Positions 6,720-14,468 of a DNA stretch of 26,182 nucleotides are shown one piece after another. The stretch covers positions 1 through 26,182 of the forward strand of contig WLOR01000006.1 in the NCBI GenBank assembly GCA_009699165.1, given 5' to 3'. The number at the start of each line of letters is the position of its first letter. The first letter of the stretch is position 1. A program made the translations under genes and the position numbers. Source of the stretch: Actinomycetota bacterium. GTDB lineage: Bacteria; Actinomycetota; Actinomycetes; Nanopelagicales; Nanopelagicaceae. Under the pieces are notes generated by a model, which made no database searches, was not told the DNA's origin, and worked only from the letters and a program-made list of their open reading frames with translations.

Positions 6720-8150
6720 TTAGATGTCGTAATACAGCTCAAACTCAGCTGGATGTGGACGCAAACGAACGTAATCAACTTCTTGCTTGCGCTTGAAATC
6801 AATCCATGTGTCGATTAGATCCTTTGTAAAGACTCCACCCTTAAGTAGGAACTCGTGGTCACGCTCTAGGTTTGTTAAGACCTCATCAAGTGAGCCTGGA
6901 ACCTGAGGAATCGCGGCTGCCTCTTCGCCAGTTAATTCGTAGAGATCCTTATCAACTGGGGCAGGTGGCTCGATTTTATTGATAATTCCATCAAGGCCGG
7001 CCATCAGCATTGCTGCAAATGCAAGGTATGGATTAGATGATGGATCTGGGCAACGGAACTCGATGCGCTTAGCCTTTGGATTGGAACCAGTAATTGGGAT
7101 ACGGATACAAGCCGAACGGTTACGAGCTGAGTAAACAAGGTTTACAGGTGCTTCATAACCAGGAACCAAGCGACGATATGAGTTAACTGTTGGATTAGTA
7201 AATGCAAGTAGTGATGGGGCGTGCTTGAGAAGTCCACCAATGTAGTGACGCGCCATCTCTGACAGGTCTCCATATCCATCTCCAAAGAACAATGGCTCGC
7301 CATTCTTCCAGAGTGATTGGTGTACGTGCATACCGGAACCGTTATCTCCAAAGAGCGGTTTAGGCATAAATGTTGCAGTCTTTCCACCTTGCCATGCAGT
7401 GTTGCGAATGACGTACTTGAACTTCATGATGTCATCGCCTGCATGCAAAATATCGGTGAAGCGATAGTTGATCTCCATTTGTCCAGCGGTTCCAACCTCG
7501 TGGTGTGAACGCTCAACTAGTAGGCCAACTTTGCCGAGTTGCATAACCATCTCATCGCGAAGATCAGCAAATTGATCAGTTGGAGATACTGGGAAATAAC
7601 CACCCTTGACGCGCGTACGGTAACCACGGTTAGGAGTTCCATCGGCATCCTCTTTAATTCCTGTATTCCATGCACCTTCATATGATTCAATCTCGTGATA
7701 GGCAGTATTGATATCGGTCTTAAAGCGAACACGGTCGAAAACGTAGAACTCAGCCTCTGGTGCAAAGAATGCTGTATCAGCGATTCCTTGTTCGCGCATA
7801 AAGTCAACGGCCTTAGCAACAACGCCACGAGGGTCGCGACTATATGGAGAGTTATCGATTGGGTTGTGGACTGAGAAGAGAATAATAAGAGTCTTCTCTT
7901 TGCGGTATGGATCTAAATAAGCTGACTCTGGAACTGGAAGCAACTTCATATCGGACTCGTGGATAGATTGGAAACCACGGATAGATGAACCGTCGAACAT
8001 TAAGCCATCTGTAAAGACGGCCTCATCGAAAGATTCAACTGGAACGTTGAAGTGGTGTTGGATTCCAGGAAGATCTGTAAATCGAACATCAACTAACTTG
8101 ATGTCTTCCTTTTTAATATAGGCAAAGATTTCAGCTGAATTCTTAAACAT
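6720..8150 (-). CDS. glnA: Glutamine synthetase type I
   Basis: ATP-dependent ligation of ammonia to glutamate, the core of nitrogen assimilation; a cytosolic dodecamer. At 476 aa it has standard GSI length. Visible landmarks are [10 protein letters not shown] (51-60), the metal-binding [10 protein letters not shown] region (130-139), the catalytic-loop [10 protein letters not shown] (271-280), NRSACIRIP (344-352) and [13 protein letters not shown] (363-375). The segment [10 protein letters not shown] (401-410) contains Tyr404, equivalent to the adenylylated tyrosine of GSI-beta enzymes. GlnE-type control is therefore expected, though glnE is not in the window. A GGGAGA ribosome-binding sequence precedes the ATG. 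The upstream region contains an inverted repeat suited to a regulator. It is divergent from the RDD gene. Confidence 0.97.
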   Translation of the reverse strand: MFKNSAEIFAYIKKEDIKLVDVRFTDLPGIQHHFNVPVESFDEAVFTDGLMFDGSSIRGFQSIHESDMKLLPVPESAYLDPYRKEKTLIILFSVHNPIDNSPYSRDPRGVVAKAVDFMREQGIADTAFFAPEAEFYVFDRVRFKTDINTAYHEIESYEGAWNTGIKEDADGTPNRGYRTRVKGGYFPVSPTDQFADLRDEMVMQLGKVGLLVERSHHEVGTAGQMEINYRFTDILHAGDDIMKFKYVIRNTAWQGGKTATFMPKPLFGDNGSGMHVHQSLWKNGEPLFFGDGYGDLSEMARHYIGGLLKHAPSLLAFTNPTVNSYRRLVPGYEAPVNLVYSARNRSACIRIPITGSNPKAKRIEFRCPDPSSNPYLAFAAMLMAGLDGIINKIEPPAPVDKDLYELTGEEAAAIPQVPGSLDEVLTNLERDHEFLLKGGVFTKDLIDTWIDFKRKQEVDYVRLRPHPAEFELYYDI

Positions 8151-8169
8151 GCTTCTCCCAATTCACATG

Positions 8170-8188
8170 GATACATAAACTGTGTATC
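8170..8188. promoter_or_regulatory. Inverted repeat GATACA-N7-TGTATC upstream of glnA
   Basis: A perfect 6+6 bp inverted repeat centred about 29 bp before the glnA ATG. It sits where a promoter or operator is expected. It could bind a nitrogen or other regulator, but I cannot assign one. Confidence 0.45.
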
Positions 8189-8222
8189 AGTGCAGATTTT
8201 CTCGACTTTGAGCCCTCTGCGT

Positions 8223-8248
8223 CTTGGGCCAAGAATAAGTCGCCCAAG
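8223..8248. repeat. Inverted repeat CTTGGGC-N12-GCCCAAG in the glnA/RDD spacer
   Basis: Seven-base perfect arms at 8223-8229 and 8242-8248. The left arm also belongs to the small palindrome CTTGGGCCAAG. This is followed by two TGGCCT copies nine bases apart (8255-8260, 8264-8269). It is a candidate regulatory region for the divergent pair. Confidence 0.35.
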
Positions 8249-8299
8249 GCTCATTGGCCTAACTGGCCTGTTACAGCCATGTTAAGAATTTTGACCCCT

Positions 8300-8305
8300 T
8301 AGGCT
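8300..8305 (+). promoter_or_regulatory. -10 element TAGGCT, leaderless promoter of the RDD gene
   Basis: TAGGCT followed by exactly six bases and ATG at 8312. The same hexamer and spacing recur before lipB. Confidence 0.65.
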
Positions 8306-8311
8306 TGGGGG

Positions 8312-8683
8312 ATGGACCCTCTCAACTTCAATGTGACACTTGGCCGGCGCTTGGCAGCGATTACGCTGGATTGGCTAGCGTGTTATGCCATTGTTGCCGC
8401 ATTTTCAGGAGGCATCGGACAGATGGTCCCTAGTCGCTCACCGATCATTCTGGGCGTCTTTTTTGCTGAGGTCTCAATCTTAACGGCCCTCACAGGGGCT
8501 TCATTGGGTCAAAGAATCTTTGGCATACGAGTGATTCGCTTTGCTGATGGCGGGGCTGTCGCACCACTGCAGGCATTGGTGCGTACCGTTTTCTTAGTAC
8601 TAGTCGTAACTGCCGTGACGTATGACGAAAATAGGCGGGGAATTCACGAACGTATTAGTAAGACCGCTCTGATTCGGGCGTAG
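8312..8683 (+). CDS. RDD family membrane protein
   Basis: A 123-aa protein with the RDD pattern: GRRLAAITLDWLACY at residues 11-25 containing the Arg and Asp that name the family, then GASLGQRIFGIRVIRF (62-77) and the C-terminal RRGIHERISKTALIR. It has about three hydrophobic segments. The function of small RDD proteins is not settled; some are linked to ion or solute exchange. Its position divergent to glnA matches my recollection of mycobacteria, where an RDD gene sits between a DUF4191 gene and glnA1. The start is set by a TAGGCT-N6-ATG leaderless signal. It converges on the next gene with only six bases between stop codons. Confidence 0.85.
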   Translation: MDPLNFNVTLGRRLAAITLDWLACYAIVAAFSGGIGQMVPSRSPIILGVFFAEVSILTALTGASLGQRIFGIRVIRFADGGAVAPLQALVRTVFLVLVVTAVTYDENRRGIHERISKTALIRA

Positions 8684-8689
8684 GGGAGT

Positions 8690-10231
8690 TCAGCTCAATA
8701 CCGATGCACCAGATGCTAACTGTGCCGAGTTGTATTCCACGCTCTCTTTATTTGGATTATATGCAAGGTAGACAGGATTAGTATCAATGGCAAAGAAATC
8801 GGTATTTGAAATCTTGAAAACAACAACTCCAGAATCCTCAACATGGTCGATTAAACCAGCAAGAACTCCAACCAGACTAGAGCCGTAAATTCCTAGGTCT
8901 GTTTCGGCCCAAGTATTTCGGCGCGAATCGGCAGTTGCATATGGAACAACGAATGCCCACTCTTTTCTTATCCCCTCATATGCGAGTGCGCCGTTGTAAG
9001 TATTCATTAATTCAGGTTGACTCTGATTTTCAGCAGGGACTTGATCAGGATAGAAGAGTCGAGCAGAAAGACAGACGTTATAGAGCCACTTACCGATTTG
9101 CTCTGTGTATTCAGGTGCATAAATTGGAAGTGGCGCAATCGCTGCAACTGCATTGAAAGTATTGAAAGTGAAACCATATCCACCGGAGTCTGAGACACTT
9201 CCTTGCAAGCCATGCACCTCAGTTAGACCCCACACATCTGAGATAATTCCCCAACCGGCACGGGCATCGGAAAAATCATCAAAGATCCAGCTAAATAATT
9301 TGCCAACATCGTAATGTGTGCCTTCAACTTTATTCATACGAGCGGCGATGATGACACCGTAGGCGAGCAGAATTTCATAAAAAGGGTTGTCATCGACTGG
9401 TCTATTTTCCAAGTAATCAAGGCATATTTTCGCACCGTCTAGATACTTTTGATCACCAAATCGCGAGTAAGCAATATAGAGAACCCAAGCTACACCTGCA
9501 GCTGCATCGGGTTCGGTATGAGAACCATAAACTCCCTCTTTGTTGAGGAAGTTATAGCCTGAAAATTCAAAAGTGAACACACCTTCAATAGTCTTTAAGT
9601 GATTGAGCATCTCGAGAAACTCATCGGCAATATCTCTAGAGACCTGATCAAATAACGGCTGTGATGGATACATGCTGTTGATGGCATAGAAAGCGATATT
9701 GGGGTAGACCATGTACCAAAATGAGGATTCACTTCCGCTGTCAGCAGTCTGGTTGAAGAGAATTTTTGCGACGCGATTTTGTTGGTGATAGCCCAGGCAC
9801 TCAACGACAAAATCGCGTCCATCGCGATTTGCCATATCGATACCTGCAAGTGATGCACCTAATACAGCGCCAACCCCTGAAAGCGATTCGTGAGAACCCA
9901 TATGGGCGGGATTCTGTCGATAGTCACCCAAGTAAGCCGGTAGAGCAAACATGTCAAAGTTATAGTTTCGACGTTCGGTATCTTGCCAGATGGCTGGAAG
10001 GTGCGGACCCTTGGCAGAAAAATCAAAGAGCAAGTCATATGTTGTCTTAGCGCGAGCTTTCCAATCAATCATGACTCCAGTGACTTGATTAATCGGCATC
10101 GACTCAATTTTTGCCGAACTTACAAATGGTTTTGGAGCCGGTCCCGAAACAATAAAGTGCTTAGCCAACCAGGCTGCTGGCAAAAGCGCGCCCGCTCCTA
10201 TGATGAGGTTTCGGCGAGATATGGATGTCAT
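8690..10231 (-). CDS. Tat-type exported protein of unknown function in a sugar-uptake operon
   Basis: A 513-aa protein I cannot assign to a family with confidence. It begins MTSISRRNLIIGAGALLPAA: a twin-arginine motif (Arg6-Arg7) followed by a hydrophobic stretch, as in Tat signal peptides, with no clear AxA cleavage site. The rest is rich in aromatic residues and alternating helical segments such as AAGVAWVLYIAYSRFGDQKY and LDGAKICLDYLE. These resemble the helical hairpins of (alpha/alpha)6-barrel glycoside hydrolases, lyases or epimerase-like proteins. It is the last gene of the permease operon, 30 bases after permease 2, with a GGGAGA ribosome-binding sequence. An outside-acting carbohydrate-active enzyme is a plausible role (inference). 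Confidence 0.8.
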   Translation of the reverse strand: MTSISRRNLIIGAGALLPAAWLAKHFIVSGPAPKPFVSSAKIESMPINQVTGVMIDWKARAKTTYDLLFDFSAKGPHLPAIWQDTERRNYNFDMFALPAYLGDYRQNPAHMGSHESLSGVGAVLGASLAGIDMANRDGRDFVVECLGYHQQNRVAKILFNQTADSGSESSFWYMVYPNIAFYAINSMYPSQPLFDQVSRDIADEFLEMLNHLKTIEGVFTFEFSGYNFLNKEGVYGSHTEPDAAAGVAWVLYIAYSRFGDQKYLDGAKICLDYLENRPVDDNPFYEILLAYGVIIAARMNKVEGTHYDVGKLFSWIFDDFSDARAGWGIISDVWGLTEVHGLQGSVSDSGGYGFTFNTFNAVAAIAPLPIYAPEYTEQIGKWLYNVCLSARLFYPDQVPAENQSQPELMNTYNGALAYEGIRKEWAFVVPYATADSRRNTWAETDLGIYGSSLVGVLAGLIDHVEDSGVVVFKISNTDFFAIDTNPVYLAYNPNKESVEYNSAQLASGASVLS

Positions 10232-10261
10232 TTACTTCTCCCATGTATTCATAGTTAGTTT

Positions 10262-11131
10262 CTAGCCCTTAATTCCAGTGCGCGCCATGCTGTCCATGAA
10301 CTGCTTTTGAGCAAATCCAAAGACGAGAAGAACAGGTATCAGTGAGAGAAGAGTTGCTGCCGACACTAGGTTCCAAGGAACTATGTAATCGCGAGGTCCC
10401 AGATTAAATATGTCCTCGATAGATTTAATTCCCTGTGCCATCGTCCACTTATCGTGAGAAGAGATGTATATGAGTGGTCCATAAAGATCGTTGTATGTGC
10501 CTGTAAAATAGAGAATCAAGCATGTCATTATGGCTGGCCTACTTAATGGCAGCAGAATTCGTGAATAGATCTTGAACTCAGAGGCACCATCTGTCTCTGC
10601 GGCTTCAAATAACTCCTTAGGTATGGACATAAAGAACTGTCTAAACATAAAGATCATAAAGACATCAGTGCCAAAAAAGCATGCCGTAAATAGGGGATAG
10701 TAGGTATCAAACCAGCCGACTGATAGATATAGCTGGTACATGGGAATTGCTAGAAGTTCGCCAGGTAATAAAATGACCGAGAGCAGAACTGTAAAGATGA
10801 GATTTCTATATTTAACGTTAAATCTGACGAGTCCATAGGCCGTTAATGTGCAAGTAAGCACAGTCCCTATCGCTTTTAGGACAAAGATAGTCAGAGTGTT
10901 GCGCAAGTAACCCCAGTAGTTAAATCCCTCTAATGCAAATACATCGCGATAGTTATTGAAATTGAACTGGTTCGGAATCCAGCGGTAAACACCAACCGAT
11001 TCATCGAATGTCTTAAATGAAGTCAATACAAGCGAGGCCAATGGGAGTAGCAGGGTTAAGGAGAGTGAGATAAGAGCAACATAAAGAAATATTTTGACGG
11101 CCAGAGGTTTTTTATTCATCTCAGTTTTCAT
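10262..11131 (-). CDS. ABC sugar transporter permease (MalG/UgpE-type)
   Basis: An inner-membrane subunit of a carbohydrate ABC importer, with about six transmembrane helices. The EAA loop ELFEAAETDGASEFKIYSRILLP contacts the ATPase. A longer reading to 11218 gives an N-terminus (MHRPWRLFSS...) that is just the other frame of permease 1. I place the start at 11131, which overlaps permease 1 by four codons. An ATG at 11119, one base after the permease 1 stop, is equally possible, and neither has a strong ribosome-binding sequence. The protein is about 290 aa, the family norm. It pairs with permease 1 and the solute-binding protein; no ATPase gene is present locally. Confidence 0.9.
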   Translation of the reverse strand: MKTEMNKKPLAVKIFLYVALISLSLTLLLPLASLVLTSFKTFDESVGVYRWIPNQFNFNNYRDVFALEGFNYWGYLRNTLTIFVLKAIGTVLTCTLTAYGLVRFNVKYRNLIFTVLLSVILLPGELLAIPMYQLYLSVGWFDTYYPLFTACFFGTDVFMIFMFRQFFMSIPKELFEAAETDGASEFKIYSRILLPLSRPAIMTCLILYFTGTYNDLYGPLIYISSHDKWTMAQGIKSIEDIFNLGPRDYIVPWNLVSAATLLSLIPVLLVFGFAQKQFMDSMARTGIKG

Positions 11132-12014
11132 TCTTAACATAGAGTTTGCCCAGTTTGAAATTGATACCGGTGAGAACAAGTAGAATTGCGAAGAAAATAA
11201 GCGCCAGGGCCGATGCATACCCTAGATTCCACGGATTTTTGAAGGCTTGGTTAAAGAGGTAGACAGAGTAGAGAAGGGTTGAGTTGGCCGGATATCCCTC
11301 GCCATGACCCATTAAAAATGCAAGGTCAAAGCTCTTCAGCGAATCTACGGTCGAAAGAATGACGTTAAAGAGAAAAACTGCGCTAATCGCTGGGAAGGTA
11401 ATCACTCGAAACTGTAGCCATCTAGATGCCCCGTCCAAGTTTGCAACCTCATAAAGCTCCTTGGGTACCTGCTGTAGCGCTGCCAAGAAGATCAACATGG
11501 GCACCCCAAATCCCCAAAGACTAGAGATTACAAGCGTTGCCATTGCGGTCTTAGAGTCGGCGTACCAACCGATTCCAGTGATTCCGACCTTTCCAAGTGT
11601 TTCATTGACAAGACCGTTAGCTGGATGGAAAAAGAAACGGAATACATATGACACAGCAAATGTAGGGATTATAAAAGGTAGAAAGAATATGGTTCGAAAG
11701 ACTCCGATACCCTTGAGATTATTGTTTAGGAGTATTGCCGCAAGTAACGCTAACAGGAGTTTGAGCGCAGCCACGAAAATCGCGTATTTGAAAGTGTTTT
11801 TGAGCGCCAGGTGGAATACATCATCGTATTTGATTGCACGTTCGAAGTTTTTCCAACCTATCATCGAGTGAATAGGATCCATGATGCTTGTATTCGTGAA
11901 ACTAAGATAAATAGTTCGAACTATGGGATAGATATAAAAAGCCAAGAAGCCAACGATGGAGATTCCAGCAAAGGCAAAGAAATTCCTCGTGTCTTTACGA
12001 TTCTTCACACTCAT
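11121..12014 (-). CDS. ABC sugar transporter permease (MalF/UgpA-type)
   Basis: A 297-aa membrane subunit of the same importer. The N-terminal segment FFAFAGISIVGFLAFYIYPI and the extracytoplasmic LSFTNTSIMDP are typical of UgpA-type permeases. The EAA loop ELYEVANLDGASRWLQF followed by RVITFP is near residues 185-210. The start has a good AAGGAG ribosome-binding sequence. It is separated from the upstream solute-binding protein gene by 78 bp containing a strong hairpin, which probably lowers permease expression relative to the binding protein. It overlaps the start of permease 2. Confidence 0.92.
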   Translation of the reverse strand: MSVKNRKDTRNFFAFAGISIVGFLAFYIYPIVRTIYLSFTNTSIMDPIHSMIGWKNFERAIKYDDVFHLALKNTFKYAIFVAALKLLLALLAAILLNNNLKGIGVFRTIFFLPFIIPTFAVSYVFRFFFHPANGLVNETLGKVGITGIGWYADSKTAMATLVISSLWGFGVPMLIFLAALQQVPKELYEVANLDGASRWLQFRVITFPAISAVFLFNVILSTVDSLKSFDLAFLMGHGEGYPANSTLLYSVYLFNQAFKNPWNLGYASALALIFFAILLVLTGINFKLGKLYVKNEN

Positions 12015-12040
12015 GTAGCAATCTCCTTAAGTTGTTGAAT

Positions 12041-12073
12041 GAACGGCCAGGAGTTTTAGGCCCCTGGCCGTTC
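12041..12073 (-). terminator. Intercistronic hairpin between solute-binding protein and permeases
   Basis: Perfect 11-bp arms GAACGGCCAGG (12041-12051) and CCTGGCCGTTC (12063-12073) with an 11-base loop. On the minus strand it follows the solute-binding protein stop but has no clean T-run. It is better read as a partial terminator or 3' stabilising hairpin than a full stop. Confidence 0.65.
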
Positions 12074-12092
12074 AATCGTTTATTTATTTACT

Positions 12093-13337
12093 TTATGGCT
12101 GCAGAATTGATAGTGCTTTATTAGCTGCAGCAGTAGCTTGGTCGCCAGCTTCTTGAGGAGTCAATGTTCCCTCGAGCATCTTGTCGATAATTGGCTGTAC
12201 AACCTCTTGCGTTACCTTGATGAATGGAATTGTGCGTGGAAGTGTCATTCCAGTTGCGATTCCACCAAAGAGAGCTTCAAGGTTCTGTGGTGATGGGCGC
12301 TTAGCTACAGGAACAGCTAGCGCAGCATTTGCTACTGAGATACGAGTTGGTGGAAGGCGAAGTTCAGTCCACTGAGTTGTTAGGAAATCAGCAGAAGTTA
12401 AGAACTTAACAGCTTCGTAGGCAGCCTGCTTGTTAGCAGTCTTTGCAGAAACGCCCCACGCTTCGAGTGCAAGCTCTGCACCCTTTGAACTCTTTGATCC
12501 CTTTGGAAGAACCTGAATGTCCCACTTCAGAGTTGAAACTGCGTTGTAGCCAGGCCAGTTTCCTGTGTGTCCACCGTACTCCATTGCGGTCTTTCCACCA
12601 GAGAATCCACCGAGTGAATCATCTTTAGGTCCCGGAGACATCTTGTACTTACTTACCTTGTCGCGGAAGAAAGTTAATCCCTTAATGGCTGCTGGGCTGT
12701 CTAATGCAACAGCACCATCTTGTAGCCATTCGCCACCGGCTTGGCGAACGTGAATTAACCACTCACCCCACCAACCGAATGTAGAGGCGATACCCCATTG
12801 TGTGGATGTAGATCCAGAGGATTTAGTGAGCTTTTGTCCAGCGTTCACAAGGTTTGATTGTGTCCACTTAGCAGTTGGGTATGAAAGATTTGCAGCATCA
12901 AATAATGCCTTGTTGTAATACAGCAAGCCAACATTGAATCGATATGGCAGAGCTAACTGACGGCCCTGGAACTTAACAGCGTTTAGAAGTGCAGGATAGA
13001 AATCCTTGCTGTTGATGGTTTTATCTTTTGCCATGTATGGCGTTAGGTCTACAAGTAAGTTCTTCTGAGCCGCAACAAAGAGATCGCCTGTATTGATGAT
13101 GTCAGGAGATTTATTTGCAGCGATGAGCTGGTCTTGAGCTCCGCCCCAGTTAACTTCAATATTTACAGAGCTGCTTGACTTGTTGAATGCAGCAATCTTT
13201 GGTTCAAAAGCTGCCTTCCATTGGGTCGGCATTACAACTGTAACTGTTGGTACAGCAGCATGTGCGAATGGTGCTTGCAGTGTGAAGGCAAGTGCAAACG
13301 CCACACTACCTACAATCCATTTTTTGCTTTTGTTCAT
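12093..13337 (-). CDS. Extracellular sugar-binding protein of an ABC importer
   Basis: A 414-aa solute-binding protein of the carbohydrate cluster (SBP_bac_1 type). It has a Lys-rich N-terminus, a hydrophobic core and a Sec cleavage site AHA-A at residues 25-28. There is no lipobox cysteine, although Gram-positive binding proteins are normally lipoproteins. The mature protein begins with a beta strand (VPTVTVVMP). It has the usual features for sugar-binding proteins: a SPDIINTGDLF segment, LALPYRFNVGLLYYNK, and a Trp-rich middle (WGIASTFGWWGEW) fit for stacking on sugar rings. The start is supported by AAGGG upstream. It is followed by two permease genes. The ligand is unknown; mannosides are a guess from the GH130 neighbour. 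Confidence 0.92.
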   Translation of the reverse strand: MNKSKKWIVGSVAFALAFTLQAPFAHAAVPTVTVVMPTQWKAAFEPKIAAFNKSSSSVNIEVNWGGAQDQLIAANKSPDIINTGDLFVAAQKNLLVDLTPYMAKDKTINSKDFYPALLNAVKFQGRQLALPYRFNVGLLYYNKALFDAANLSYPTAKWTQSNLVNAGQKLTKSSGSTSTQWGIASTFGWWGEWLIHVRQAGGEWLQDGAVALDSPAAIKGLTFFRDKVSKYKMSPGPKDDSLGGFSGGKTAMEYGGHTGNWPGYNAVSTLKWDIQVLPKGSKSSKGAELALEAWGVSAKTANKQAAYEAVKFLTSADFLTTQWTELRLPPTRISVANAALAVPVAKRPSPQNLEALFGGIATGMTLPRTIPFIKVTQEVVQPIIDKMLEGTLTPQEAGDQATAAANKALSILQP

Positions 13338-13408
13338 TTTTAACCCTTCTTCTCCATCTGTTGACTCTTGGTGACTGATGTCACGGAGAGCTTTAGTCGT
13401 TTGCTTAC

Positions 13409-13432
13409 TCTTAACTTTTTAATGAGTTAAGA
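13409..13432. repeat. Inverted repeat over the GH130 stop codon
   Basis: Eight-base perfect arms (TCTTAACT at 13409-13416, AGTTAAGA at 13425-13432) with an eight-base loop cover the GH130 stop codon. There is no T-run on the minus strand, so it is a weak terminator at best. A second small repeat, GTGAC-N4-GTCAC at 13371-13384, lies closer to the solute-binding protein gene. Confidence 0.45.
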
Positions 13433-14466
13433 ATCTCTTTTATTGATAATCGCGCCCCGCAAGTAAATGAGTCGGCTGCTCCGTAATAGAGCAACACATC
13501 ATCTGCACGAACCACTTGTCCATTTGAAAAAACAACGTTCCCGTAAAATCCCTCTACTTCATAAGGCGCAGTTGGCTCCATGATTGGATCATGAGATCGG
13601 GCGATAACTTTGGTGGGATCGTCGAGGTCAAGCAGTAGGGCGCCCATACGATATTTGTGACCACCCGGAAGAACCTCTGCGCCGTGATAGAGCTCGAGCC
13701 AGCCTTCTTCGGTTTTGATTGGCGCAGAGCCTGCTCCGATTCGCGCGCTATCCCACATCCCTGGTCGAGTAGTTGCGATGCAAGAATGATTTCCCCAATG
13801 AATTAAATCTGGGGATGTCGCGCTCCATATAAAGGGACCGCCAATACCAGTTCCGGTTGGCCGATGAAGAATTTGAAACTTGCCATTGATTTTCTCGCTA
13901 AATAGAGCGGCATCTTTGTTAAATGGAGGAAAAATTAATCCTAATTTCGTGAACTCTTTCCAGTCGGTCGTGCTTTGAAGTCCAACACCGTAACCGTTAT
14001 GTGAGACTGCGGTGTAAGTCAGGTAGTAGGTGCCATCAATCTGAGTTACGCGTGTATCTTCAACTCCCAGAGCTTCGTATGTGCTAGATCCCTGCAATAC
14101 AGGTTTATCTTCGACTGTAAAGTTTTCTCCATCCTCACTCCAGGCTAAGCGAAAATGAGAGATCGTAGTTAAGTGTTCAATGCCATCTACGATGAAACTT
14201 CGTGAGTCAGGGATGGTAACTCTTGAGTCATTCTTTGCAAAGATTTCAGATTGTATGTGACCATCTTCTGTAATGCTGAGCGACTCAACATAGCCATCTA
14301 TTGCAGGATTGCGTTCTGCGATGCGAAGTACTAGCCCAATCTTGTTATCGAACTCAAAGGCGCCTGGATTAAAGGCACACGTGACGACTAATCCATCGGC
14401 ACTTGGCTTTATATCTGAAGGCGTAATAATCGGATTCGAAGAAAAACGCTCTGCCATGTCAGTCAT
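13411..14466 (-). CDS. GH130 family glycosidase/phosphorylase-like enzyme
   Basis: A 351-aa five-bladed beta-propeller enzyme. GH130 signatures visible are CAFNPGAFEFDNKIGLVLRIAER (shown in part by FNPGAF at 32-37), VEDTRV at 135-140 (the family EDPR site), and DAALFSEKINGKFQILHRP-type blades. MWDSARIGAGSAPI (238-250) and GWLELYHGA (255-263) also fit, as does VEGFYGNVVFSNG near 304-316. Known members cleave or phosphorolyse beta-linked mannosides, so intracellular breakdown of an imported mannoside is the likely role. It lacks a signal peptide. It starts two bases after the LacI stop codon, so regulator and enzyme form one operon that continues towards the ABC genes. Confidence 0.85.
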   Translation of the reverse strand: MTDMAERFSSNPIITPSDIKPSADGLVVTCAFNPGAFEFDNKIGLVLRIAERNPAIDGYVESLSITEDGHIQSEIFAKNDSRVTIPDSRSFIVDGIEHLTTISHFRLAWSEDGENFTVEDKPVLQGSSTYEALGVEDTRVTQIDGTYYLTYTAVSHNGYGVGLQSTTDWKEFTKLGLIFPPFNKDAALFSEKINGKFQILHRPTGTGIGGPFIWSATSPDLIHWGNHSCIATTRPGMWDSARIGAGSAPIKTEEGWLELYHGAEVLPGGHKYRMGALLLDLDDPTKVIARSHDPIMEPTAPYEVEGFYGNVVFSNGQVVRADDVLLYYGAADSFTCGARLSIKEILNSLKS

Positions 14467-14468
14467 TG

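Noticed and set aside
6651..6720. Missing TM1 of the NhaA-like protein encoded just upstream
   Set aside because: This stretch holds the glnA terminator and a promoter, not a hydrophobic helix in any frame, so the N-terminus is truly absent here.
10262..11218. Longer permease 2 with N-terminal extension from 11218
   Set aside because: The extra residues come from the other frame of permease 1 and do not resemble a permease N-terminus; internal ATGs at 11131 or 11119 fit the family length.
11461..11871. 136-residue open frame opposite permease 1
   Set aside because: Low-complexity, basic product antisense to a clear ABC permease; no promoter or ribosome-binding sequence.
13371..13384. GTGAC-N4-GTCAC as an operator of the solute-binding protein gene
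   Set aside because: Only five-base arms, no second copy in the window, and no clear -10 nearby; too weak to call a site.
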